From contig NZ_BAABRS010000001.1 in NCBI RefSeq assembly GCF_039545095.1, positions 1 through 64,000 of the forward strand: DNA of 64,000 bases, given 5' to 3'. The translations under genes and the position numbers were made by a program. The stretch comes from Fodinibius salicampi. GTDB lineage: Bacteria > Bacteroidota > Rhodothermia > Balneolales > Balneolaceae. Below, piece after piece: positions 1 through 8,434 of the stretch. The number at the start of each line of letters is the position of its first letter. The first letter of the stretch is position 1. The notes under the pieces are model-generated. The model saw only the letters and a list, made by a program, of their open reading frames with translations. It was not told the DNA's origin and did not search any database.

Positions 1-64
1 GGACGTGACCCTCTGCAGCGCCGATGGTACTGGCCGACCGGCCGGGAGCGTAGGTCCCCGACTG
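1..64 (+). rRNA. rrf: 5S ribosomal RNA, 3' part only
   Basis: The first ~64 bases match the 3' half of bacterial 5S rRNA: the conserved CTGCAGCGCCGATGGTACTG stretch is followed by a GGCCGACCGGCC hairpin and then GGGAGCGTAGGTC, which are the helix IV/loop E/helix V landmarks. The 5' half lies outside the window, so the gene is partial. A strong terminator follows directly, as expected at the end of an rrn operon. The exact 3' end is estimated. Confidence 0.85.
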
Positions 65-78
65 CTCTTTTATTTACC

Positions 79-115
79 AAGAGGTGATTCCCCACGGGAG
101 TCACCTCTTTTTTTT
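79..115 (+). terminator. Rho-independent terminator of the rRNA operon
   Basis: A 14-bp stem (79-92 paired with 96-109, one G-T pair) with a 3-base loop is followed by a run of T residues to 115. It lies about 15 bases after the 5S rRNA end and ahead of the next gene's leader, so it should end rrn transcription. Confidence 0.9.
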
Positions 116-231
116 ATTAGATACAATCAGTCTGTTTTTAAAGGTTTTTTTATCCAAAAGATTAAATTCAATATATTGTAGTAATGACTGGACTGGCTTT
201 TGGCTTTAATTCATAACCGTGAGAAAGAAAA

Positions 232-1740
232 ATGGAATTTTCTAAGTTTATTAATCGCTATAAAAAGCGGCTATATACGCTTTTTAATGAACAGGAAGAT
301 ATTAATGAGCTAAGCCTGACCCGTGGGCTGCCCAATGATGTATTTGAGAAGGTTATGGAGTGCAACCCTCTAAGTGTTTTTATACCTGAAGAGTATGGAG
401 GAAGAGGAATAAAAACGCACGAAGCGTTATCTATGTTGGAAGCGAGTTCCTACGAATCCTTACCTCTTTCATTGATGATGGGAATTAATGGAGCTCTTTT
501 TCTTCAACCGGTTGCAAATTATGGTTCAGAGGAAGTAAAGCAGCCTATATTTGATCGATTTGTGAATGATAAATGTATGGGGGGGCTAATGATAACGGAA
601 CCTGATTTTGGTTCTGATGCGTTGCGAATGGAAACTTCTTTTGAAAAGGTAGGAGAGGAAGGAGAATCAACTTATGAAGTTTCAGGAACGAAGCATTGGG
701 CAGGGTTGACGGGTAGTGCAGACTATTGGCTTATTACAGCAAGACGAAAGAGCAAAGGAAGATTAGGAAGAGATATCGGATTCTTTATCCACGATAGCCG
801 GAGAGGTGGAATAGAGGTTGAAGAGTATTACAAAAATTTAGGACTTTATATGCTGCCTTATGGGCGCAATAAAATTAACATTTCGGTACCGGAAAACTAT
901 CGACTGCAACCTGAGTCTACAGGTATTAAAATGATGCTCGATGTACTTCACCGGAGCCGGTTGCAATTCCCGGGCATGGGTATTGGCTTCCTTAAAAGGA
1001 TGATGGTTGAAGGCATTACTCACTGTAAAGAGCGATCGGTTGGTGGACAAAGTCTGTTTCAGTACGATCAAGTAAAGAAACGGTTAAACCGCCTGCAATC
1101 CTCTTTTACTATTTGCTCGGCCATGTGTGCCTTTACTAGTCAAAATGTACCAATGTCGAAGAATGTTGCCGGAATGGATATAACTGCCAATACGATCAAG
1201 ACCTATACAACCGATCTCATGCAACAGGCCGCCCAATCGCTCTTACAACTAACAGGGGCAAAAGGATACCGACTTGATCATATTGCCGGACGGGCCCTTA
1301 TTGACAGTCGGCCATTCCAGATATTCGAAGGATCCAATGATATCCTCTATCAACAAATTTCAGAATCTGTTCTGAAAAAAATGCGGAAACTTAAGCTTGA
1401 GAATCTTTACCGGTTTTTAAGTGATTTTAGTCATACCTCCAGGGCATCAGATTATTTTAGTGACATTCTGGATTTCAAAATTGACCAACAGCTTGCACAA
1501 GATCGCCTTGTTGAGTTGGGACGAATCCTGAGTCGCGTTATTTCCTTGGAATTTACTCTTCGACTTGGAGATAAAGGATTTAATCAAAAACTCATCCAAA
1601 ATGCGATTGGAACCCTGGAGGTAGAGGTAGAACAGATGGTAACCTCTTTTATCAGTAATAAAACTCCGGATGTAGTGGAGGATTATGAGGAATCGAGTTC
1701 ATGGTTAGATTCTATTACTCCACAAATTTTGCATTCCTAG
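232..1740 (+). CDS. Acyl-CoA dehydrogenase
   Basis: This FAD enzyme introduces the alpha,beta double bond into acyl-CoA in the first step of beta-oxidation. The 502-residue protein carries the N-terminal helical domain with FIPEEYGGRG at 50-59, the middle-domain signature GGLMITEPDFGSDA at 117-130, and in the C-terminal domain IFEGSNDILYQ near 364-374, where the Glu is the likely catalytic base. The C-terminal ~100 residues extend beyond a minimal family member. It starts 116 bases after the rrn terminator, so it has its own promoter, and the sirtuin gene follows after 19 bases. Substrate chain length cannot be told from sequence. Confidence 0.88.
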   Translation: MEFSKFINRYKKRLYTLFNEQEDINELSLTRGLPNDVFEKVMECNPLSVFIPEEYGGRGIKTHEALSMLEASSYESLPLSLMMGINGALFLQPVANYGSEEVKQPIFDRFVNDKCMGGLMITEPDFGSDALRMETSFEKVGEEGESTYEVSGTKHWAGLTGSADYWLITARRKSKGRLGRDIGFFIHDSRRGGIEVEEYYKNLGLYMLPYGRNKINISVPENYRLQPESTGIKMMLDVLHRSRLQFPGMGIGFLKRMMVEGITHCKERSVGGQSLFQYDQVKKRLNRLQSSFTICSAMCAFTSQNVPMSKNVAGMDITANTIKTYTTDLMQQAAQSLLQLTGAKGYRLDHIAGRALIDSRPFQIFEGSNDILYQQISESVLKKMRKLKLENLYRFLSDFSHTSRASDYFSDILDFKIDQQLAQDRLVELGRILSRVISLEFTLRLGDKGFNQKLIQNAIGTLEVEVEQMVTSFISNKTPDVVEDYEESSSWLDSITPQILHS

Positions 1741-1759
1741 CTTAAGAAGACAGATCTAT

Positions 1760-2446
1760 ATGGATGAGGTCGTTGTCCTGACAGGTGCCGGTATGAGTGC
1801 GGATAGCGGGCTTAAAACGTTCCGCGATTCGGATGGTCTGTGGGAAGGCTATGATGTGCGCGACGTAGCTACCGTTCAGGCTTGGCAAGATAATAAGGAA
1901 AAGGTTCTGGATTTTTATAATAAGCGTCGAAAACAGGCCTTTGAAGCTGATCCTAATGCCGGACATAAGGCACTTGCAAAGCTTGAAGAGAGTTATGAAG
2001 TAACCATTATTACACAAAATGTGGATTCCCTACATGAACGGGCCGGGTCAGAAAATGTCGTACATCTGCACGGTGAACTCTCGAAAGTTAGAAGTGAAAA
2101 AGATCGGTCCCTGATCTATAATATTGGGGGTCGCCCAATTGAAGTTGGAGATGCCGCTGAAGATGGTAGTCAGCTGCGGCCTCATGTGGTCTGGTTTGGA
2201 GAACCGGTACCTAAAATGGAAGAAGCTTATTCCATTATATCCGAAGCGGATATTCTAATAGTTATTGGTACCTCTCTCGTTGTTTATCCGGCAGCAGGTC
2301 TGGTTGATTTGGCAGATTCTGATATTCCTAAATATATAATTGATCCCAATAACCCAGAGTTAGCGGACTATACAGGATGGAAGCATATAAAGAAAACAGC
2401 TGCTGTTGGAACGCCTGAACTAGTAGATGAATTATTATCATTATAG
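1760..2446 (+). CDS. cobB: Sirtuin-type NAD-dependent protein deacylase lacking the zinc cysteines
   Basis: Sir2-family enzymes remove acetyl or other acyl groups from lysine using NAD. The 228-residue protein has the NAD-binding TGAGMSADSG (8-17) and TFRDSDGLW, the TQNVDSLH block near 84-91, and the catalytic His in HLHGEL near 102. A second family block, RPHVVWFGEPVP, follows. Between HLHGEL and RPHVVWFGE no Cys pair is present, whereas CobB usually has four zinc-binding Cys there. It is probably cotranscribed with the acyl-CoA dehydrogenase, which fits a role in acyl-lysine removal in acyl-CoA metabolism (inference). The gene symbol is by family only. Confidence 0.85.
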   Translation: MDEVVVLTGAGMSADSGLKTFRDSDGLWEGYDVRDVATVQAWQDNKEKVLDFYNKRRKQAFEADPNAGHKALAKLEESYEVTIITQNVDSLHERAGSENVVHLHGELSKVRSEKDRSLIYNIGGRPIEVGDAAEDGSQLRPHVVWFGEPVPKMEEAYSIISEADILIVIGTSLVVYPAAGLVDLADSDIPKYIIDPNNPELADYTGWKHIKKTAAVGTPELVDELLSL

Positions 2447-2488
2447 CAGGCTTATTAATGAATAATATTAAAAGAGTATATACGATTT

Positions 2489-3424
2489 ATGTCTGAATAC
2501 CGAGCAACAGAAGATGAGAAAGAAGTTTTAGAAAAGTATTTGCTGCAATTTCTAAATTTGGAGAAACGGTATCCCTTATTGCCTGGTATCAAAAATGAAG
2601 AGGCAATTGCAGGGCTGATGGGAATTGAACATGATGAATTAAGGAAATTGAGGGATCGGTTTGCTGCAAATGCTAAGGAAGCTGCTATTGAACTGCTGGA
2701 AGATGGTGAGGTGGCAGAATGGATCGAAAAACTTCCGTTTGAAAAGGGCGATACCATTGTTGCTCTCGGAGATTCTATTACCGATGATCTGCAGGGGTGG
2801 TTTAATGTATTTCAACACGTTCTGGAAATAGGACTGGATACCCCGGATTTAACCTTTGTAAACAGCGGTGTTTCCTACGATACCTCAACAGATGCATTAA
2901 AACGTTTGAATAGGGATGTATTGGATCACGATCCGGATTGGGTAATAGTGGCACTTGGGACCTTTGATGCGCAACGTTTGCATGTGGCTCCCGATCGTCC
3001 ATTGGTTTCGCTGGCGGATTACTGGGAAAATATGAATACTATAGAATCTACTGTTGCCGAGGTTACGGATAATCCACTTATCTGGATGACGCCTCCCCCC
3101 GTTATTTCCGAGATGCTGGAAGATATACGGCTATTTAACTTTAATATTTATGAGGAGGACTTAAATGGATACCGTGAGATCCTTACAGGAAAAAAAGGAT
3201 ATATCGTTGATCCTTTGGGAGAACGCATGCATGATGAGGATGATGAAAGCGAGGATGACAATTTACCTTCAGCATGGAATTACTTGAGTGATGGACTTCA
3301 TCCTTCCCTTTCAGGACATGTAAATACTGTGAAGGAACTTATTCGGTTTCTTGCTTTAGCTAAAGATCCTGAAGAAGGATCAAGCTTTGAGACTCCAGAT
3401 GATTATGAGCCCGAAATGGATTAA
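2489..3424 (+). CDS. SGNH/GDSL-type hydrolase with a helical N-terminal extension
   Basis: The 311-residue protein contains the SGNH blocks: GDSITDD (about 95-101, nucleophile Ser), NSGVSYDTST, VALGTFDAQR (block III, Asp in place of the usual Asn) and DGLHPSLSGH (Asp/His pair, near 269-278). About 90 charged, mostly helical residues precede the catalytic domain. No signal peptide is evident, so it is probably cytoplasmic. Substrate is unknown; the family includes esterases and lipases. Its stop overlaps the stop of the convergent downstream gene inside a TTAA. Confidence 0.75.
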   Translation: MSEYRATEDEKEVLEKYLLQFLNLEKRYPLLPGIKNEEAIAGLMGIEHDELRKLRDRFAANAKEAAIELLEDGEVAEWIEKLPFEKGDTIVALGDSITDDLQGWFNVFQHVLEIGLDTPDLTFVNSGVSYDTSTDALKRLNRDVLDHDPDWVIVALGTFDAQRLHVAPDRPLVSLADYWENMNTIESTVAEVTDNPLIWMTPPPVISEMLEDIRLFNFNIYEEDLNGYREILTGKKGYIVDPLGERMHDEDDESEDDNLPSAWNYLSDGLHPSLSGHVNTVKELIRFLALAKDPEEGSSFETPDDYEPEMD

Positions 3425-4098
3425 AGTGCAATATTAACATCCATAAAAGTAAAAACCGGATGGTAATGAGCACCCATTGTGGAAGAGGTTAATTCTTTTT
3501 TCTCCATGACGGTTGGATTAAAAAGGCCGACTTCCAGAGAGCGATCTTTGTTTTCATAAGTGACAAATCCATTCACTTTCGATGGATTTGATGTGGAGGC
3601 TTGGGAAAAATCTGGTCCTTCAGCTAATATGAAAGCGTCAATAAGTCCGAATCCAAACCCGGCCCAAGCTCCAATAGCTGATCCGTATTGCAGTGATTCT
3701 ACCAGGGGTTCGCGAATAATTAAAGATACAGAGGAGGCGATAAGTGCGCCTCCTGCAGCCCCATAGAGGGTATCCAACAGAGGAATAACCGAAGTATTAG
3801 TTGCATCATTGAAGGTAGCTGAAATATAAAATTGTTGTCCCTTATCAATTTTAGAAATATCATGTACTCCAATGCCAATGCCGTAAAGCGTTCCTGCCCC
3901 TAATCCGGTACGAACAGGGCCAAAGTAATCGCTGTCCTGTAGAGCCATAGTTGCTCCTCCCAAGAGCACACCGTTAACGGCTCCATTTAATGTATTTTGT
4001 CCAACGAGCTTTATTGACTGACCCTGAGTGGGACTGAAACTGAGTGCAATTATTCCAAGTGTAAATAATAGCAGAATTGTTTTTTTCACGGTAATCAT
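3421..4098 (-). CDS. Exported or membrane protein of unknown function with glycine-rich hydrophobic segments
   Basis: The 225-residue product begins with a clear signal peptide (about 1-26, ending near TQGQS). Two glycine/alanine-rich hydrophobic stretches follow (about 37-78 and 110-160) that look like glycine-zipper membrane segments. I do not recognise a named family. It converges on the SGNH hydrolase gene, with overlapping stop codons, so the two transcripts meet here. Its start is separated from the SDR gene stop by about 50 bases and the two may be cotranscribed. Confidence 0.6.
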   Translation of the reverse strand: MITVKKTILLLFTLGIIALSFSPTQGQSIKLVGQNTLNGAVNGVLLGGATMALQDSDYFGPVRTGLGAGTLYGIGIGVHDISKIDKGQQFYISATFNDATNTSVIPLLDTLYGAAGGALIASSVSLIIREPLVESLQYGSAIGAWAGFGFGLIDAFILAEGPDFSQASTSNPSKVNGFVTYENKDRSLEVGLFNPTVMEKKELTSSTMGAHYHPVFTFMDVNIAL

Positions 4099-4149
4099 AT
4101 ATTGGGTTAATAGTGAGAGATAATTCTTTTAGCTTTTTATTGTGAAAAT

Positions 4150-4845
4150 TTACTCGGGATCTTCCAAAGCTACAGGTAATATTTTTCCATTGTAGAACTT
4201 AGACCCATTTAAGGCAAAATCGGTAATATAAGTTCCCATTTCTTCTGGAGAAACAGGAGCTTCGATGCCCGGAAAAGCCTGTTCAAGCATTTCGGTTTGC
4301 ACAGCACCCAGGCATAATGCATTTGCACAAATGTTATGTTCGGCAAATTCAGTAGCAAGACATTCCGTCAAAATAGAAAGCCCCCCTTTGGATACGCTAT
4401 AAGCTGCAAGACCCGGAAATTTGGCACTACCCTGAAAGCCGCCCATACTACTGATATTTATAATATGAGCGTCGTTATTAAAAAGGGGAAGCAAATGTTT
4501 TGTGATATTTACTGCACTAATCAGGTTACTTTCCATTTGAGAGCGCCAGTCATTCAGGGTAAGTTCCTGAAACGATTTGTTGATTAGTGCACCGGCGTTA
4601 TTGATAAGAATATCTACTCCTTCATATCTTGAAGTAAGCGTCTGTATTAATTCTGTTACAGATTTTTCCACAGTTAGGTCCGTGGGATTAGAAAAAATAT
4701 TTTCAGGATATTCGTTCTGTAGTTTCTGTAACGGAATTTTTGATCGTGCTACCGCTACTACCTGATGATTTCTTTCAGCCAGTTGCTTGCAAACCTCACG
4801 GCCTATTCCACGGCTGGCACCAGTCACTATTGCAACTTTAGACAT
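4150..4845 (-). CDS. Short-chain dehydrogenase/reductase (SDR)
   Basis: Classical SDR of 231 residues: the Rossmann TGASRGIG motif lies at 8-15, followed by NNAG, the ISSMGG serine and the catalytic YSVSK. It will reduce a ketone or oxidise an alcohol with NAD(P)(H); the substrate is not evident. The ATG at 4845 is chosen because the glycine motif sits at its normal distance from there, while the longer frame back to 4899 begins with TTG and adds an unrelated 18-residue tail. It is divergent from hisC. Confidence 0.8.
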   Translation of the reverse strand: MSKVAIVTGASRGIGREVCKQLAERNHQVVAVARSKIPLQKLQNEYPENIFSNPTDLTVEKSVTELIQTLTSRYEGVDILINNAGALINKSFQELTLNDWRSQMESNLISAVNITKHLLPLFNNDAHIINISSMGGFQGSAKFPGLAAYSVSKGGLSILTECLATEFAEHNICANALCLGAVQTEMLEQAFPGIEAPVSPEEMGTYITDFALNGSKFYNGKILPVALEDPE

Positions 4846-5043
4846 ATGAATGAGTTTTTCTTTTTGAAAGAATGTAAGAACTCCATTAGGATCTAACAAT
4901 ATGGAATTCGAGCCATAATTTCATTGATTAACATTGTTAAAAAGGGCTATTTTAATCATATTGAATTCCCTGCGAAATGGGGTTAATAAAAAAAGCCAAT
5001 AGAATTTAACTTCCATTTAAACATAGAGAAAGGTGCATTTTCT

Positions 5044-6147
5044 ATGGATGACCAGCAATTAGTACCATATAATATTCGTGATCTGTCTCCATATGTAGCC
5101 GGAAAAACCATCGAGGAGGTTCAGTCGGAATATAATCCTCCGGAAATATCAAAACTGGCCTCTAATGAAAACCGAATGGGATGTAGTTCCGTTGTGAAAC
5201 CGGCTGTTATTAAGGCAATACAGGAAATACAGGATTATCCGGATCCCATTTCTCGAAAACTAACTCAGGCTTTGGCAGAAAAATATAGAGTAGATCCTGA
5301 GAATATTATTTTAGGAGCGGGTTCTGAGAGTTTGATTGCTAATCTTTGTCGCACTTTTTTTTTGAATAATGAGGAAGCGATTACAGCAAAGGCAACCTTC
5401 GTTGGCTTTTTTGTACAGGCAAATATCCGTGGCATTTCTATCAAAAAAATACCACTGTCAAAGGATTATCGCTATGATCTGGAAGCAATGGCCGAAGCCA
5501 TAGAGCCAAGTACAAAGATGGTTTATATCGCCAATCCTAATAATCCTACGGGTACCTATATAACGCAATCGGAATTTGAACGGTTTATGCGCCGCGTTCC
5601 AGACAGGGTGCTGGTAATTATGGATGAGGCTTATTACGAGTATGCTCGCGAAGTTTCGGATTATCCTGACTCTCTTAGCTATGATTATAATAATGTTATA
5701 ACGCTTCGAACATTCTCTAAAGCATATGGTCTGGCGGGCTTACGGATTGGCTACGGTATTGGTTCAAAAAAAATGATCAGTCATATGAAGAAGACAAAGC
5801 TTACGTTTGAGCCTACAGCACCAGCCCAGGCTGCTGCTTTTGCAGCTTTAAAAGACCAGGATTTTTTACGAAGAGCTTATAAGCGCGTATCCGAAGGAAA
5901 AAAGAATCTGTATCAATTTTTTGAGCAACAGGGAATTGCTTATGCTCCGTAGATAGCTAACTTTGTGATGATACAATTGGAAAGCGAGCAAGGAGCTATT
6001 GATTTTACCCAGAAAATGCTGGAAGAAGGAGTTATTTTGCGCCGGCTCCATGCATTTGGCTTACCTGCGTGTATACGAATAACGGTTGGTCGAAAAAAAG
6101 AAATGGAACATTTTAAACATGCGTTTAAAAAAATAGCGGATCAATAA
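5044..6147 (+). pseudogene. hisC: Histidinol-phosphate aminotransferase interrupted by one in-frame TAG
   Basis: PLP-dependent HisC converts imidazole-acetol phosphate to histidinol phosphate. Family motifs are intact: GAGSESLI, NPNNPTGTY, MDEAYYEY and the PLP lysine in TFSKAYG (about residue 226). A TAG at 5950-5952 stops translation after 302 residues, yet the same frame continues with IANFVMIQL and a normal C-terminal domain (LRRLHAFGLP...IRITVGRKKEM) to 6147, giving a family-typical 367 codons. No frameshift is involved. The lost segment holds the small domain and the Arg that normally binds substrate phosphate, so the truncated product should be inactive. It is a nonsense mutation, a sequencing error or, less likely, a read-through site. 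The dehydrogenase E1 gene follows after 23 bases. Confidence 0.85.
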
Positions 6148-6170
6148 AGTGTAAAACTTTATAAACAGCC

Positions 6171-8273
6171 ATGTCAATAAAAGAAGTCGATAATCAGAAT
6201 AAGTCCCGGAATATGAAAACGATTGATTGGGAGAACATAGCACAGCTGATGCTGTATTCACGGGCCATAGATGATAAAGAGGAAAAGGAACTGGTACCGG
6301 ATAAAGAGGTGCTATACCAGTTTTCGGCCAGGGGACATGAACTCGGACAGCTTTTGTTGGGAGCGCATCTTTACCATGAGCACGATGCGGCCAGTGCCTA
6401 TTATAGATCACGCCCCCTGATGCTTTCATTGGGACTTAGTTTGGAGGATGCTATGGCTGCTCCCATGGCCAAATCAGGGGGATATAGTGATGGAAGAGAT
6501 ATCGGTGTCGTATGCAATAAACCTGGCTTGGGAGCTCCTACAGTGCTACCTATGGCTGGTGATGTGGGAGCTCAATACACGCCGGCCATAGGATGGGCCC
6601 AGGGCATTCGCTATCATCGAAAGAACCTGGAGAATAAAAACTATGAAAATGCTATTTCTGTAGTCATGGGAGGGGACGGTTCTGTTGCCACCAATGGTTT
6701 CTGGTCGGCATTGACTATTGCCACAACGCAAAATCTGCCCATACTTTTTTATATCGAGGACAATAATTATGGTATATCCGTACCTGCAGACTATCAGACG
6801 CCCGGTGGAAATATCGCAAAGAATCTCTATTCCTTTAAAAATATGCGGATTTTTGATGGGGACGGAACTAGTCCTGAAGAGTCTGCCGAGCTTATTACTC
6901 AATCAGTTAATTATGTGCGTGATCGCAAAGGCCCTGCTCTTATTCATCTAACCATGCCACGTCTGAATGGTCATTCTTATCAGGATAATCAAGCCTATAA
7001 ACCAGACGAGCTGCTGGAAGAAGAGCAGCAACGGGACCCATTAAATAAACTTAAATCATTTTTAGTGCCTGATCGGGTGTCAGAAGCCGATTGGAATGAT
7101 CTCAAAGCAAAGGCTGCGGAATCTGTTGATGAGGCAAGTCGGGCTGCGTTGAACAGGCCTTCACCGGATAAAGAACAAGCAACCCGTTATGTATTTTCCG
7201 AGTATAAGGAGAATGGGAGTCCTGAAATCCAGTTAGTGGGCGGGCTTGCTCCCTCGGGACACCAATTTCCGGATCAATCTACTGAACCCAATGCTGGTAA
7301 GCAGCGAATAAATATCGTTGAAGGAATCCGAAAAACGCTTGATTATGAGCTTGAAACTAATCCAAAAGTAGTAGTATTTGGAGAGGATGTGGGGGCCAAA
7401 GGTGGGGTACATGCTGCGACAATGGGCTTGCAAACTAAATACGGTCAGTCGAGAGTATTTGATACAAGTTTGTCTGAAGAGGGTATTATTGGCCGCGCTG
7501 TTGGATTAGCATATTCTGGGTTAATGCCGGTAGCCGAAATACAATTTCGAAAGTATGCGGATCCGGCTACAGAACAGCTTAATAACTGCGGCACTATACG
7601 CTGGCGAACAGCCAATAAGTTTGCGGCTCCAATAGTGGTACGGATGCCCGGTGGTTTCGCAAAGTGTGGTGACCCGTGGCACAGTATGTCAAATGAGGTG
7701 TTTTTTGCTCATGCGGTGGGTTGGCAAGTAGCAATGCCGAGTAATGCGCAAGATGCCGTGGGTTTGTTACGATCAGCAATGCGAAGTAATAATCCCACGA
7801 TTTTTTTTGAACATCGGAATTTGCTGGATGCAAAATATGCTCGTCGTCCTTATCCGGGGGATAAATTTGTGGTGCCTTTTGGTAAAGCTGAGAAACTTCA
7901 GAAGGGAAAGGATCTTACAATCGTTACCTGGGGTGCTATGTGTGAGCGTTGTGAGGAGGCTGCAGGGTTGACAGATTATTCCGCTGATATTTTAGATTTA
8001 CGAACGTTAATGCCCTGGGATAAAGAATCTGTTTTGGAGTCTGTAAAAACTACAAACCGGTGCCTAATTGTTCATGAAGATACCCAAACGGCCGGCTTTG
8101 GGGCAGAGGTTAGTGCAGTATTGATGAAAGAAGCTTTTAAATATCTTGATGCACCTGTTGAGCGTTTAACGATGCCTGATATTCCAATGCCTCATAATGT
8201 CGAATTAATGAATGCTGTACTTCCGGATGTTCAGAAAATATCGAATAGTATTGAAAATTTATGTTCTTTTTAA
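6171..8273 (+). CDS. 2-oxoacid (probably branched-chain) dehydrogenase E1, alpha and beta subunits fused
   Basis: E1 decarboxylates 2-oxo acids with thiamine diphosphate and loads the acyl group on E2 lipoate. Residues 1 to about 360 are the E1-alpha part, with the thiamine-binding GDGSVATNGFW (about 168-178) running to EDNNYGIS (about 196-203). Residues 378-700 are the E1-beta part (INIVEGIRKTL, VFGEDVGAKGG, SEEGIIGRAVGLA). The single 700-residue chain is usual in Bacteroidota-like lineages, where the two subunits are fused. No E2 or E3 gene is nearby. The branched-chain assignment rests on overall resemblance; a pyruvate-type substrate is not excluded. Confidence 0.87.
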   Translation: MSIKEVDNQNKSRNMKTIDWENIAQLMLYSRAIDDKEEKELVPDKEVLYQFSARGHELGQLLLGAHLYHEHDAASAYYRSRPLMLSLGLSLEDAMAAPMAKSGGYSDGRDIGVVCNKPGLGAPTVLPMAGDVGAQYTPAIGWAQGIRYHRKNLENKNYENAISVVMGGDGSVATNGFWSALTIATTQNLPILFYIEDNNYGISVPADYQTPGGNIAKNLYSFKNMRIFDGDGTSPEESAELITQSVNYVRDRKGPALIHLTMPRLNGHSYQDNQAYKPDELLEEEQQRDPLNKLKSFLVPDRVSEADWNDLKAKAAESVDEASRAALNRPSPDKEQATRYVFSEYKENGSPEIQLVGGLAPSGHQFPDQSTEPNAGKQRINIVEGIRKTLDYELETNPKVVVFGEDVGAKGGVHAATMGLQTKYGQSRVFDTSLSEEGIIGRAVGLAYSGLMPVAEIQFRKYADPATEQLNNCGTIRWRTANKFAAPIVVRMPGGFAKCGDPWHSMSNEVFFAHAVGWQVAMPSNAQDAVGLLRSAMRSNNPTIFFEHRNLLDAKYARRPYPGDKFVVPFGKAEKLQKGKDLTIVTWGAMCERCEEAAGLTDYSADILDLRTLMPWDKESVLESVKTTNRCLIVHEDTQTAGFGAEVSAVLMKEAFKYLDAPVERLTMPDIPMPHNVELMNAVLPDVQKISNSIENLCSF

Positions 8274-8309
8274 GATTATAATTTCGGCAATAACCACTAT
8301 AGTTAATTG

Positions 8310-8331
8310 GGTATTAAAAAATGATAATACC
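8310..8331 (+). other. Small stem-loop downstream of the E1 gene
   Basis: GGTATTA (8310-8316) and TAATACC (8325-8331) form a perfect 7-bp stem with an 8-base loop. It is 37 bases after the E1 stop and 104 before the histidine kinase start. There is no T run, so it could be a weak terminator or an operator. Confidence 0.35.
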
Positions 8332-8434
8332 TATTATAAATACTGTTTTTTACTTATTATACAGGCTGATGGATGAGAGTAGGGCTAATCTGCTAAAAAT
8401 ACGGGAGAGTTATGACGGCAATGGATAACAGTTT

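Noticed and set aside
8319-8425. 34-codon frame before the histidine kinase gene
   Set aside because: No ribosome site and no recognisable sequence; probably chance.
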